This document shows positions 33,233 through 42,849 of a DNA stretch of 64,000 bases, in pieces. How positions within the stretch are numbered: position 1 is the first letter of the stretch; each line of letters begins with the position of its first letter. Position numbers and translations under genes: made by a program. Under the pieces are notes generated by a model. The model was not told the origin of the DNA. It was given only the letters and a program-made list of their open reading frames with translations, and did no database searches. The DNA comes from Caulobacter sp. CCUG 60055. GTDB taxonomy: Bacteria; Pseudomonadota; Alphaproteobacteria; Caulobacterales; Caulobacteraceae. The DNA lies in assembly GCF_022750545.1 (NCBI RefSeq), contig NZ_PUIC01000001.1:372001-436000 (forward strand), in the 5' to 3' direction.

Positions 33233-35683
33233 CTAGAAGGCGGCGTCCAGACTCACGCCGATCGTGCGAGGCTGCAGAACCACGCCCTGGAAGTAGGAAC
33301 CTACAACGCCGCCGTTCGGATAGACTCGGCGATCAGCGGCGTTGCGGACGAAGAAGCCCAAGGTCCAGCGACTGTTCGAAAGGCTGGCGTTCAGGTCGAG
33401 CGCCCCATATTCGGGAAGGCGCACCGTATTCACCCCGCCCTCGACGTCGTTGAACCGCGCGCCGATGTAGCGGTAGCCGCCCCCCAGCCGCAGCATCCAG
33501 TCGTCCGTCACCCGGGTCTCGTAGTTGGCGGTGACCGAGGCCGTCCAACGCGGCGCCGACGGCATCCGGGCCTTGTCGGCCCACCCCATCGAAGGCACCG
33601 CCTCAGTAAGGACGGCGTCGGTGTAGGCGGTGTTGAAACCGAGCTGGACGCCCTTGACCGGGATGAAGAGCGTGGAGAGTTCGACGCCCTGGCTGCGCGC
33701 GGTGCCGCCGTTGGCGCCGAAGCTGACGCTGCCGTCCGGCGTATGCGCTTCAAGCTGGATATCCTTCCAGTCGATGCGGAACACGGACAGGTCGAGCTGG
33801 AGCCTGTGCTCCAGCAGGTCCCCCTTCAGGCCGCCTTCGTAATTGATGATGGTGTCGGCGTTGACCTGGGACGGCACCCCCGGAAAGACCGGATTGGGAC
33901 CGCCGGGGCGATAACCGCGGGCGACGCGCAGATAGGCGATGTAGTCGGCTCCAAGCCGATACCTGGAGCTGATGGCGTAGGTGAGGACGTCGTCCTCCGA
34001 CTTGCCGGTGACGGGCCCCGTCGGCCCATTTTCGAGCAGCGCGCCGACGGCGTCCTGCTTGAGGGTTTGCCGATTGCGCGCCCACCGCAACCCCGCCGTC
34101 ACGTCGAAGGCGTCCGTGAAATGATAGGTCGCGTTGCCGAATACCGCCCCTTCGCGGTACGCGCTGCGCAGGCTGCTGCGCAGCAAGGGATCGAGATCGG
34201 GAACGGGCGTCCGCGTCGCCGGGTCAAGCGCGGACAGGTACTGACCCGCCTTGGTGAACTCGTCGTCGTAATAGAGGCCCGCCAGCCACTCGAACTTGCC
34301 GGGCCTGGACGCCAGCCGGAACTCCTGGGTGTATCGCCGCAGGTCCGCCGCGTTGCGGAGGTCGGAGAGGCCCACGCTCGCATAGACGTCGGAATAGTCC
34401 GTGGTCGATCGCAGCCGCCCCTTCGAATAGCTGGTCGCGGAAATGAAATCGGCCCAGCCAAGGTCCCAGTTCACCGACGTCGCCAACAGCAGGGTGCGTT
34501 TCTTGAAGGGCTGGGCGAGGATGTTGCCGTTGGTCAGGTCTCCCCCCACCGGGCCGAGCGGGGTCGTCCCGCCCCTGGCCAGCCGCACGATGCCGTTGCC
34601 CTTCGACGCGCCGTCCTGGTAGGTCGCCGAGGCCTTGACGCTGAGCGCGTCGGTCGGCTGCCAGAGCAACGCCAGCCGCGCGCCGTCCTGGCGGCCGCTG
34701 TTCTCGCCCTTGCCGCCCGTCACGTAGTTGTCGATGTAGCCCGGCGTCTGTTCGTGAAAGACGCTCGCCCGCACGGCGAGCTCCCCCGGGATCAGCGGCG
34801 CATTGATGCCCACGCGGCCGATATAGCCCAGCTTCCCGGCCCCTTCGGTCGTGGAGACCTCGGCGCCGGCTCGGACCTCGTAGTCGTTCAGGTGCGGAGC
34901 CCGTGTGACGTACTTGAGCAGCCCGCCCATGCTGTTGGCGCCGTAGAGGGTTCCCTGCGGCCCGCGCAGCACTTCGACCCGCTCCAGGTCGTACGGCATC
35001 ATGTCGAAGGAGGTCGAGGCCTCGGCCGAGTAGCCGTTGCTCGACCCCAGCGGGGCCTCGTCGACATAGGTGGCCACCATCGTGGTGTCCCCGCGCGGGT
35101 TCAGCCCGCGCATGGTGATCGTGCTCTCCCCCGGCTGGCCGCCGCTGTCGACGATGAGGCCCGGCACATAGGCGGCGTAGTCCTTGAGGTTGCCGGCGTG
35201 CAGGTCCTCGAGCTGCCGCCGCCCGAGAACGCTCACCGAGGCCGGCACGTCCTTGGCCCGCTCGGCGCGCTTCTGCGCGGTGACGATGACCTCGGCGATG
35301 CCGGTGAACTCTTCCGCGGCGCCGGCGGGCGCGGAGATGGCGGCGACGGGTTCGCCGCCCGCCTGGCTTCGCTTCTCCACCATGAAGGTGTCGGGATTGA
35401 CCGTGCGCGACACCAGGCCGGTCTCGGCCAGCAGGCCTTGCAACGCCTTGCCCGGCTCGATCGTCCCGCGAACCGGGAAAGACAGCTTGCCCTGGGTTTG
35501 ACGGCTGTCGAAGACGATTTCCTTGCCGCTCTGCTTGCCGAACAGCTCCAAGGCTAGGGCGAGCTCCTGGCGAGGAATGTCAAATCTGCGCTGCTGCTGC
35601 GCCTGAGCCGAAGTCGCCACCGCGGCGATGGCGACCCCCGCCATCGCCCACGACCGCGCGCCGCCGAATCTGTTGTGGTTCAC
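33233..35683 (-). CDS. TonB-dependent receptor with N-terminal signalling (STN) domain
   Basis: An 816-residue outer-membrane receptor. The signal peptide ends ATSAQA. An STN/secretin-like domain (about residues 32-108; DIPRQELALALELFGKQSGK) is followed by the TonB box region EVIVTAQKRAERAKDVPAS, the plug (VEVLRGPQGTLYGANSMGG) and a 22-strand-type barrel ending in Phe. The STN domain transmits substrate binding to a FecR anti-sigma factor, and fecI/fecR lie directly upstream on the same strand. The start is GTG with GGGAGGGAA upstream. Its cargo is inferred to be a peptide, from the neighbours. Confidence 0.92.
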   Translation of the reverse strand: MNHNRFGGARSWAMAGVAIAAVATSAQAQQQRRFDIPRQELALALELFGKQSGKEIVFDSRQTQGKLSFPVRGTIEPGKALQGLLAETGLVSRTVNPDTFMVEKRSQAGGEPVAAISAPAGAAEEFTGIAEVIVTAQKRAERAKDVPASVSVLGRRQLEDLHAGNLKDYAAYVPGLIVDSGGQPGESTITMRGLNPRGDTTMVATYVDEAPLGSSNGYSAEASTSFDMMPYDLERVEVLRGPQGTLYGANSMGGLLKYVTRAPHLNDYEVRAGAEVSTTEGAGKLGYIGRVGINAPLIPGELAVRASVFHEQTPGYIDNYVTGGKGENSGRQDGARLALLWQPTDALSVKASATYQDGASKGNGIVRLARGGTTPLGPVGGDLTNGNILAQPFKKRTLLLATSVNWDLGWADFISATSYSKGRLRSTTDYSDVYASVGLSDLRNAADLRRYTQEFRLASRPGKFEWLAGLYYDDEFTKAGQYLSALDPATRTPVPDLDPLLRSSLRSAYREGAVFGNATYHFTDAFDVTAGLRWARNRQTLKQDAVGALLENGPTGPVTGKSEDDVLTYAISSRYRLGADYIAYLRVARGYRPGGPNPVFPGVPSQVNADTIINYEGGLKGDLLEHRLQLDLSVFRIDWKDIQLEAHTPDGSVSFGANGGTARSQGVELSTLFIPVKGVQLGFNTAYTDAVLTEAVPSMGWADKARMPSAPRWTASVTANYETRVTDDWMLRLGGGYRYIGARFNDVEGGVNTVRLPEYGALDLNASLSNSRWTLGFFVRNAADRRVYPNGGVVGSYFQGVVLQPRTIGVSLDAAF

Positions 35684-35797
35684 AATCTTCCCTCCCGGCG
35701 CCTTTGCGACGCGCTTGCCACCTTCAGGCGGCCTCTGGAGGAAAGATGTCGGATTCAGAAAACTCCTTACTTATAATAAAATTTTCTCGAAATTCTC

Positions 35798-36871
35798 TCA
35801 GCCGGCCTTGCGCCAGTCCAGCACCACGGCCCCCTTGGACCTGGGCCGCTCCTCCAGCGGATAGAACGCCGTCACGGCCGCGAGGAAGTTTTCGGGGCGT
35901 GAAACATTGAAAACCCCGCTGATCCTCAGATCGCCGATCCGGGGATCCTCGATCAGGATCTGGGTTCGCGAATAGCGGTTCATCTCCTTGATGGCCTCGG
36001 ACAGCAGGTCGTCCCGGAAGATGAGCCGCCCCCGGTCCCAGCTGGTGAGGCGCTCGACGTCGGCGGCGGCGATGACCAGCGGCCGATAGGGGTCGGCGAT
36101 CAGCTGCTCTCCGGGCTGAAGCTCCTGGCGGTCCAGGCTCGGAACCAGTCTCGCCATTCCCTTGTGACGAAGCGGGTCGACCGTCACCCGCCCTTCGGCA
36201 AGCACGACACGCACGCCGCCGTCGCCCACGCGGACGTCGAAGGCGGTGCCGACCGCGGTGACGCGCCGGTCGCCGGCCAGCACCACGAACGGCCGATTTC
36301 TGTTCTTGGCGACCTCGAACAGCGCCTGCCCCTGCAACAGCCGGACGCTCCGCTCGTCGCGCGAATAGGCCACTTCAAGGACCGTATTGGTGTTGAGCGA
36401 GACGATCGAGCCGTCCTCAAGCGTGTATTTCGACCGCTCCCCGACCGCCGTGGCGTATCGCCTGGCTGAGGGCCCGGGCGCGGGCGCCGCCGGAGCCGCG
36501 CCCTGGATGGTCGCGTCGAGCCCGGGAACAGTTCGCTCCGAGGGGCGCGGCGCTATGGACCATGTCCCGACGCCGAGCAGAACGATGGCGGCGGCGGCGG
36601 CGGCCCGCCAGAAAATCGTGATCCGTCGGGCTTGCAGCGGCGCCGCCAGCGCCGCGTCGCGCATCCTGCGCACCTCCGGGCTCGCGGCGACGGCGCCAAA
36701 GCTCGCGATGGACGCCTCGGCCTCGTCATAGGCGGCCGCGTTGGCCGCCTCGCCCAACCAGTTCTCGAAGGCGGCCTGGTCCCGAGAGGTCATCAGCCCG
36801 AGCTGGCGGCGCGCCAGCCAGTAGGCGGCCGCTTCCCGCGCCTCGTCGATGTCCAGCACGGCCCGGTTCAT
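35798..36871 (-). CDS. FecR-family anti-sigma factor
   Basis: A 357-residue inner-membrane regulator. The N-terminal domain (AAAYWLARRQLGLMTSRDQA, FENWL) binds the sigma factor; a single membrane helix follows at about residues 88-107 (AAAAAAIVLLGVGTWSIA). The periplasmic FecR domain has TLEDGSIVSLNTNT, QGQALFEVAKNRNRPF and VTAVGTAFDVRV. The C-terminal part matches the STN-interacting region (ISGVFNVSRPENFLAAV). It overlaps the sigma-factor stop by 4 bases. It should relay TonB-receptor occupancy to the sigma factor. Confidence 0.92.
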   Translation of the reverse strand: MNRAVLDIDEAREAAAYWLARRQLGLMTSRDQAAFENWLGEAANAAAYDEAEASIASFGAVAASPEVRRMRDAALAAPLQARRITIFWRAAAAAAIVLLGVGTWSIAPRPSERTVPGLDATIQGAAPAAPAPGPSARRYATAVGERSKYTLEDGSIVSLNTNTVLEVAYSRDERSVRLLQGQALFEVAKNRNRPFVVLAGDRRVTAVGTAFDVRVGDGGVRVVLAEGRVTVDPLRHKGMARLVPSLDRQELQPGEQLIADPYRPLVIAAADVERLTSWDRGRLIFRDDLLSEAIKEMNRYSRTQILIEDPRIGDLRISGVFNVSRPENFLAAVTAFYPLEERPRSKGAVVLDWRKAG

Positions 36872-37398
36872 CGCAGCCTCGCCCGCAGGTGCGCAATGGC
36901 CCGCATCATGTCCTTCTCGACCGTGCTGACGGCGACGCCCAGGCGGCGCGCGATCTCCACGCCCGTCAGATCCTCGAACCGGTTGAGAATGAACACCGTG
37001 CGGGCGCGCTCAGGCAGCTCCTGGAGGCTTCGCACCATGAGGTCATAGGCCTCGCGGCCCAGCAGGATCCGTTCCGGCGACATGTCGTCATAGGTTTCGG
37101 CGAAGTCGTCATCCAGCGGCTGCTGGACGTCGCGCCGACGCCGCAGCCGACGCCGCCCCCGCTCGCGCAGGAGATTGGCCGCGATCTGGAAAAGATAGCC
37201 TTCGATGTTCTCGATATCGCCCAGCCGCGCCCGGCGCAGCAGCCTGATGAAGACCTCCTGGGTGAGGTCCTCGATGTCCGAGGCTCCCGGCAACCGTCGC
37301 GAGAAATAGCGGCGCACCGCCTCGGCGTACCGGGCCGAAAGGTCGGCGACCTGCCGCGCGTCAGCCGTCGGAAGCCTTTCGGACGCTTCGCTGCTCAT
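36868..37398 (-). CDS. FecI-type ECF sigma factor
   Basis: A 176-residue ECF sigma factor. Region 2 has DIEDLTQEVFIRLLRRARLG and GYLFQIAANLLRER; region 4 has LQELPERARTVFILNRFEDL and IARRLGVAVSTVEKDMMRAI. The ATG at 37398 was chosen; the upstream in-frame sequence lacks sigma features. It forms a FecI-FecR-receptor cassette with the next two genes and probably turns on the receptor, and perhaps the hydrolases, when peptide substrate is present. Confidence 0.92.
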   Translation of the reverse strand: MSSEASERLPTADARQVADLSARYAEAVRRYFSRRLPGASDIEDLTQEVFIRLLRRARLGDIENIEGYLFQIAANLLRERGRRRLRRRRDVQQPLDDDFAETYDDMSPERILLGREAYDLMVRSLQELPERARTVFILNRFEDLTGVEIARRLGVAVSTVEKDMMRAIAHLRARLR

Positions 37399-37631
37399 GG
37401 ACGTTTCGACACCTGAACGGCATGGCTGGGCAAGGCGTGGAGGTCGCCTCCCGCCGGCCTTCGTCGCGACCTGTAAGCCCAAAGCGTCAACGGCCCGCCT
37501 CGCCTCTGAATCTGCGCCCGTACCTACAGATGACGGAAAGCGGCCTTACCTCATGGAATTCCACCCCAGGCTGTTATCAGCCTCGCAGCATCTCCTGACG
37601 CGCAGCTCCCGTTCCCTCGGCGAGCATAGGG

Positions 37632-39260
37632 CTAGTCGTCGCAGCGATGGCGAAGAATCTGCCCGGCCTTGGCTCCCGTGGCGCGGCCGGCGTTGACAGC
37701 AAGGACGCCGTTGACCAGCACATAGTCGACGCCCTCCGGAGCCGCCATGGGCGCTTCCCAGGTCGCCGCGTCCTTCACCCTGTCCAGGTCGAACACGACA
37801 AGATCCGCCTTCAGTCCTTCACGGATCATGCCTCTGTCATTCAGGCCCATGCGCGTGGCGGGCCATCCGGTCATCTTCCGAACGGCGTCCTCCACGGTCA
37901 GGACCTGACGCTTCCGGACATACTCGGACAGCACCCGCGGGAAGGTTCCATAGCTTCGGGGATGCGGCAGGTCCTCCGCGTCCAGCTGGCCGAAGACCTC
38001 GGTCGCGCCGGCGTCGCTGCCGATGCTCGTCCACGGCTGCTTCATGGCCAGTTCGATGTCCGGCTCGCTCATCATGAAGAAGAGGGCCATGGCCCGGTTT
38101 GGCAGCGCGTCCAGGACGATGTCCCAGGCGAGGTCGGCCGGGTCCTCGCCCATGGCCTTGGCGATGAAGGCGATGCTCTTGTAGCGGTAGCGGTCGTATT
38201 TCGGGTTGTAGGCGTTGGCCAGAACGATCCTGTCCCAGCCGCCCGCCGCCTGGACGAGGTTGGACCACCCGGGGACCGATCCGGCGGCGACCTCTTTCTT
38301 CAGGCGCGCCCGGATCGCCGGATCGCGCAGCCGTTCCCATCCCTTGGCCTCGCCGTCGGCGAAAATCCAGTTGGGGGCGGTGATGCTGAGCCCCGTGCCG
38401 CCGGCCGTATAGGGATACATGTCCGCCGCCACGTCCACGCCCCGCGCCCGTGCGGCCGAAATCGTCGCGACGGCCTTGGGCATCAGCTCGCCCCAGCCTG
38501 GCGCATAGCCGGCCTTGAGGTGGAAAATCTCGACCTTGGCGCCCGAACGCTCGCCGATGGCCACCGCCTCCTCGATCGCGCCGACCAGGCCGGCCGCCTC
38601 GTCGCGCATGTGCGTCACGTAGAAGCCGTCGCACCGGCCCGCCACCTTGGCCAGTTCGACCAGTTCGTCGGTTCCCTGGAAACTCATCGGCGGATAGATC
38701 AGCGCGGTGGAGACGCCGAATGCCCCGGCTTTCATGGCCTTGCGGACTTCGGCCTTCATCGGCTCGAGCTGAGCCGGGGTGGCGACGCCTTCCTTGTCGC
38801 CCATGACCGGCAGCCGGGCCTGCATGGCGTTGTAGTAGACGCCGATATTGACCCCGATCCCCTGGCGCGCGAGCTGGTCGAAATAGCCGCCGATCCCATC
38901 GGCGGCGACCGGGACGCCCGCCTCTCCGGCGATGACCGTGGTCACGCCCATCCGCAGCTTGTTCTCGGCGCGGCCGGCCTTGAGGAGCACCTCCTGCGAC
39001 TGGTCCATCATGTCGATGAACCCCGGCGACACGTAGCGTCCCCGGGCGTCGATCTCTCGCGCCCCGCGCCCGCGGACCGTTCCCACGCGGGCGATCAGGC
39101 CGTCCTTGACGGCGACATCGGCGCGGACCCACGGGTCGCCGCCGCCGTCCAGGACGCGGCCGTTGCGGATCACGACATCGTAGTCGGCCGCCGGCGCCGA
39201 CCAGGCCGGGGCGGCGACCAACGCCGCCAAAGCCAGCGCGGCGCTTCGAAACAGCTTCAT
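37632..39260 (-). CDS. N-acyl-D-amino-acid deacylase-like amidohydrolase, HxH motif missing
   Basis: A 542-residue exported amidohydrolase (signal MKLFRSAALALAALVAAPAW). It follows the D-aminoacylase layout: VIRNGRVLDGGGDPWVRADV, then SPGFIDMMDQSQEVLL, where the usual HxH metal pair after F-I-D is replaced, then EIFHLKAGY, and finally ADLVVFDLDRVKDAAT near the end. A late SIGSDAGATEV carries the Asp. Loss of the first HxH occurs in a divergent branch of this family, so the protein may use one metal or another activity. It pairs with the next upstream gene, which keeps HxH. Confidence 0.85.
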   Translation of the reverse strand: MKLFRSAALALAALVAAPAWSAPAADYDVVIRNGRVLDGGGDPWVRADVAVKDGLIARVGTVRGRGAREIDARGRYVSPGFIDMMDQSQEVLLKAGRAENKLRMGVTTVIAGEAGVPVAADGIGGYFDQLARQGIGVNIGVYYNAMQARLPVMGDKEGVATPAQLEPMKAEVRKAMKAGAFGVSTALIYPPMSFQGTDELVELAKVAGRCDGFYVTHMRDEAAGLVGAIEEAVAIGERSGAKVEIFHLKAGYAPGWGELMPKAVATISAARARGVDVAADMYPYTAGGTGLSITAPNWIFADGEAKGWERLRDPAIRARLKKEVAAGSVPGWSNLVQAAGGWDRIVLANAYNPKYDRYRYKSIAFIAKAMGEDPADLAWDIVLDALPNRAMALFFMMSEPDIELAMKQPWTSIGSDAGATEVFGQLDAEDLPHPRSYGTFPRVLSEYVRKRQVLTVEDAVRKMTGWPATRMGLNDRGMIREGLKADLVVFDLDRVKDAATWEAPMAAPEGVDYVLVNGVLAVNAGRATGAKAGQILRHRCDD

Positions 39261-39307
39261 GACGGTTCGTCCTGTCGAGAAAGGAACACGAAATGCGGGC
39301 GGCGGCG

Positions 39308-40930
39308 TCAGCGCGACGTCGCGGACGCCTCGCGGCGAATGGGTCGGCCGGGCTTCGTCGTCGGATCGAGCCGTCCTTCGGCGATCAGGACCTGGCCATT
39401 GACCAGGACGTAGTCCATCCCGGCCGACAGGGCGGCCGGCTGCTCGAGCGTGGCCCGCACCCTTATCCGATCGGGATCGAAGACGATCAGGTCAGCGTCG
39501 GCGCCGACCTTCAGCCGCCCCTTGTTCCGGAACTGCGGCGCGGCGGCCTCCAGTTCCCGGGCGGGAAAGTACGAGCCGGCGCGCAGGACATCCATCAGCC
39601 CGACGAGCTTCCACTTGCCGACGTAGTTCTCGATGATCCGGGTATAGGTCGCCGCGCTTCGCGGGTGGGACCAGGCGTCGGCGGGCAGAGGCCAAGTCTG
39701 CTCGGGGATGTAATGTGTCGGCGCCTGCGTCCAGGGCATGGCGTCGGAGGCCAGGACCCAGCCGGGCGTCGCCAGGCGACGGGCGGTCTCCGTGCGAAGC
39801 GACAGGTCGGCGTCGTCCGTGGCGGGGTCGAGGTTGATGATGAACGCTCTCGGGTCACGCGCTCTCAGGTCGGCCAGTTCGGCGTACGAGCCGACATGGC
39901 GGCCATAGTAGATGATGCTGTCCGGCTTCTGTCCCGCCGCCTTCAAGGCCTCCGGCGCGAGGAAGGTCGCCCCGATATAGGTGGCCCCGTGGAACCAGCC
40001 CTTGGTTTCGGGCGTGACGCGACCGCCCTGGGCGCGCACGGCCTCCAGAAGGTCGCGCTGCTCCACGCTGTCCCAATAGACGTGCATGATGTGCCATTGG
40101 GCCCCGGTCGCGGCGGCGTCGGCGACGACTTCCTGCGTCGCCGCGAAGTCTCCGACCGTGCTGCGCATGTGCACGAACACCGGAACGCCCCGGGCCGCCG
40201 CCAGCCTGGAGATCTTGAAGACCTCCTCCTCGCCGGCCCCGGGCATGTAGCCGAGCGCCAGGCCGATCCCGACGGCGCCCTCGTCGAGACCCTGGCCGAC
40301 CAGTTTGAGGATGTCGCGGGTCTGCGCCGCGCTCGCTTGCGCCGTCGTGGCCGCGTGGCCCTTTTCGAGCGCCTCGGGGATGGCTTCGGCGGTCCCGTCA
40401 GGCGTCGCGCCGCCCAGCACGGTCGCCCTGGCCAGGGCCCAGGACGACGAGAAGCCGTAGTTGATGGCCCGTCCGCTCCTGGCCGCCCGGTCGTAGGCGG
40501 CGGCCACGGGCAGTTGCCCGACCTCGTCCTCCATCGCCGTCGTGACCCCGTCGAAGGCCTGGACCCGGCCGCCGAGGAGGTTCTGGGCATGGGAGTGCAG
40601 ATCGACGAAGCCGGGGGCCACCACCCTGCCCCTCGCATCGATGATCCTCGTCCCCGACAGCGGAGCTTCCGAGATCGCGGCGATCCGGCCGTCTCGCACG
40701 CCGATGTCCCGCACGGCCTGCAGGCCCGTCTCCGGGTCCATCGCCAGGCCGCCCTTGAGGACGATGTCGAACGGTTCCGCCGCCAGGCTCGCCGAGAAGG
40801 GCGTCAGGCCGGCCAGCGCCAGCAAGGCCCCCCGCTTCAACAGCTTCAGGACGATCCTGGACGGGATGGCGGCGTCGGTCGAAGGCGGACGGTCCGGGCG
40901 AAAAGGCTGAGAACGCTCAGATCGATTCAT
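39308..40930 (-). CDS. N-acyl-D-amino-acid deacylase-like amidohydrolase
   Basis: A 540-residue amidohydrolase with an N-terminal hydrophobic export segment (LLALAGLTPFSASLAA after a basic leader). The metal motif VAPGFVDLHSHAQNLL is intact (HxH), VFVHMRSTVGD and QWHIMHVYWDS carry further His residues, and LASDAMPW the late Asp. Family members free D-amino acids from N-acyl-D-amino acids or D-peptides. A good SD (GAGGG) lies 5 bases before the ATG. It is the first gene of the minus-strand series and diverges from the MlrC-like gene. Confidence 0.85.
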   Translation of the reverse strand: MNRSERSQPFRPDRPPSTDAAIPSRIVLKLLKRGALLALAGLTPFSASLAAEPFDIVLKGGLAMDPETGLQAVRDIGVRDGRIAAISEAPLSGTRIIDARGRVVAPGFVDLHSHAQNLLGGRVQAFDGVTTAMEDEVGQLPVAAAYDRAARSGRAINYGFSSSWALARATVLGGATPDGTAEAIPEALEKGHAATTAQASAAQTRDILKLVGQGLDEGAVGIGLALGYMPGAGEEEVFKISRLAAARGVPVFVHMRSTVGDFAATQEVVADAAATGAQWHIMHVYWDSVEQRDLLEAVRAQGGRVTPETKGWFHGATYIGATFLAPEALKAAGQKPDSIIYYGRHVGSYAELADLRARDPRAFIINLDPATDDADLSLRTETARRLATPGWVLASDAMPWTQAPTHYIPEQTWPLPADAWSHPRSAATYTRIIENYVGKWKLVGLMDVLRAGSYFPARELEAAAPQFRNKGRLKVGADADLIVFDPDRIRVRATLEQPAALSAGMDYVLVNGQVLIAEGRLDPTTKPGRPIRREASATSR

Positions 40931-41330
40931 GGCGGCCCTCCCGGCGCGGCCATGAAGGCTTATTTTCCAAATCCATATTTCACAATCGGAAATTCAATTC
41001 CACTCATCCGACAATCCATCCTGACTGAGAGTCTTGAATCGGCGGAGGTGATCGCGGCGGTTCGGCGGCGTTAAAGATAGTCCTTATTTAACAATGGCAT
41101 GATCTCGACCTCTTCCGCCCCATCCCATTCCGATGGAAAATTTTAGCTTCGGAAAAATTTTCCATCTATGAAAAGTGACTTTGCGAAACCATTGTTCTGC
41201 GTGTTCGACCACCAGATTGAAGCGCCGCAGAGCGTGCGTGGAGCTCGATGAATCAGGGCCCTGCCCACACCGCCCAAGGCACCGACGCATTCGGCCGCCG
41301 GGTTGAGGCCGATGCCCCGGGGAGATGTTG
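40931..41330. other. Divergent intergenic region
   Basis: A 400-base AT-richer gap between the deacylase gene (minus) and the MlrC-like gene (plus). It should hold both promoters. It contains the 35-base inverted repeat at 41132-41166 and no convincing coding frame. Confidence 0.6.
41132..41166. repeat. Perfect 13-bp inverted repeat with 9-base loop
   Basis: Arms GATGGAAAATTTT (41132-41144) and AAAATTTTCCATC (41154-41166) are exact complements around the loop AGCTTCGGA. Being AT-rich and midway between divergent promoters, it is either a regulator binding site or a transcript hairpin. Confidence 0.75.
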
Positions 41331-42833
41331 ATGAAGGTATTTGCCGCCGCCTTCGGCACGGAAACCAACACGTTCAGCGCCTGGCCGACGGGAAGACGCG
41401 ATTTCGAGGAGGCCGGCGTCAGCAGAGGTCAGGCCCGCCTCGACCCCGATCGGATGGAGTCCATGGTGCTCGGCCGGTTCGAGGACCTGGCGCGCGCCGA
41501 CGGCTACGCGTTTTCAGAGGGACTGCTCGCCTTCGCGCATCCGTCCGGCCCCACTCTGCAGTCCGTGTACGAAAGCTATCGCGACGAAATCCTCGCGATG
41601 CTGACGTCGGAAGGCCCCTTCGACATCGTGCTGCTGTTGCTGCACGGCGCGATGGTCTCGACGGAGTGCGACGACTGCGAGGGCGACCTGATCCGGCGCA
41701 TCCGGGCGGTGGTGGGGCCCCAGGCCGCCATCGGCGCGGAACTGGACCCGCACTGCCACCTGACGCCGATGATGGTGGAGAACGCCGACGCGCTGGTGCT
41801 GATGAAGGAATATCCGCACGACGACTTCATCCCGGCGGCCGACGCCCTCTACGACATCTGCGCCCGGAAGGCGCGCGGCGAGGTCAAACCCGCATCGGCG
41901 GTGTTCGATTGCCGGATGGTCGGCTTTTACCCGACCACGGCCGAGCCCATGGCCGGGCTGCTGCGCCAAATGCGTGAAGCCGAACGGCGGCCGGGCGTGC
42001 TTTCCGTCAGTTTCGCCCATGGCTTTCCCTGGGGCGACACCCCCGAAACGGGATCGAAGGTGCTGGTCATCGCCGACGACGATCCGGCGCTCGCCAAGGA
42101 GGTGGCGCAGGAAATCGGCCTGGCGATCTACGATCGGCGGGACGCCCTGCTGCCCCGCTATCCCGATATCGAGACCGCATTGGACATCGCCGCGCGCTGC
42201 GACGGCCTTTGCGTGCTGGCGGACACGGCCGACAACCCCGGGGGCGGCGCGCCCAGCGACAACACCTCGCTGCTGCGGGCCATGCTCGACCGCGACCTGG
42301 ACAACGCCGCCATCGGGCCGATCTGGGACCCGATCGCCGCGGGCGTCTGCGCCGGCGCCGGCGTGGGCGCCCGTTTCGCCCTGCGCCTGGGCGGCAAGAG
42401 CGGCCCGACCTCGGCGGACCCGCTCGACCTGCTGGCGACGGTGAAGGCGATCGCGCCGAACCACGCCCAAACCGGACTGGGCGGCTCCAGCGACCCCCTC
42501 GGCCTGACGGTCTGGGTGCAGGTCGGACGGGGCGTGGACGTCGTCATCTCCAGCATACGGACCCAAGGGTTTCACGCCGATCTCTTCACCGGGCTGGGCA
42601 TCGACCTGACCGGCCGACGGACGGTCGGGGTCAAGTCGTCGCACCATTTCCACACCGGCTTCGCCCCGATCGCGGACCAGATCGTTTCGGTAGCGACGCC
42701 GGGCGCCATCGGCATGGATTTCGCCTCCCTCGCCTACCGCCGCAAGCGAGACGGAGATTTTCACCCGCGCGTCGCCGACCCCCTGAACCGAGACCTGAAC
42801 CGGGACGCGAAACCGCACACGCCTTCGAATTGA
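41331..42833 (+). CDS. M81-family metallopeptidase (MlrC-like)
   Basis: A 500-residue M81 peptidase related to MlrC, which acts late in microcystin breakdown. MKVFAAAFGTETNTFSAWPT is the family's N-terminal motif, LLLLHGAMVSTECDDCEGDL and GAELDPHCHLTPMM carry zinc-binding candidates, and ADTADNPGGGAPSDNTSLLR and GVKSSHHFHTGFAPIA are the conserved C-terminal blocks. The ATG at 41331 was chosen because GGGGAG lies 6 bases upstream; another ATG at 41325 is too close to that SD. It has no signal peptide, so it acts in the cytoplasm on imported peptides. Confidence 0.9.
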   Translation: MKVFAAAFGTETNTFSAWPTGRRDFEEAGVSRGQARLDPDRMESMVLGRFEDLARADGYAFSEGLLAFAHPSGPTLQSVYESYRDEILAMLTSEGPFDIVLLLLHGAMVSTECDDCEGDLIRRIRAVVGPQAAIGAELDPHCHLTPMMVENADALVLMKEYPHDDFIPAADALYDICARKARGEVKPASAVFDCRMVGFYPTTAEPMAGLLRQMREAERRPGVLSVSFAHGFPWGDTPETGSKVLVIADDDPALAKEVAQEIGLAIYDRRDALLPRYPDIETALDIAARCDGLCVLADTADNPGGGAPSDNTSLLRAMLDRDLDNAAIGPIWDPIAAGVCAGAGVGARFALRLGGKSGPTSADPLDLLATVKAIAPNHAQTGLGGSSDPLGLTVWVQVGRGVDVVISSIRTQGFHADLFTGLGIDLTGRRTVGVKSSHHFHTGFAPIADQIVSVATPGAIGMDFASLAYRRKRDGDFHPRVADPLNRDLNRDAKPHTPSN

Positions 42834-42849
42834 GACGAGGACATAGGCA

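Noticed and set aside
33206-35557. A 783-codon plus-strand frame
   Set aside because: It is antisense to the TonB receptor, whose plug and barrel motifs are unmistakable.
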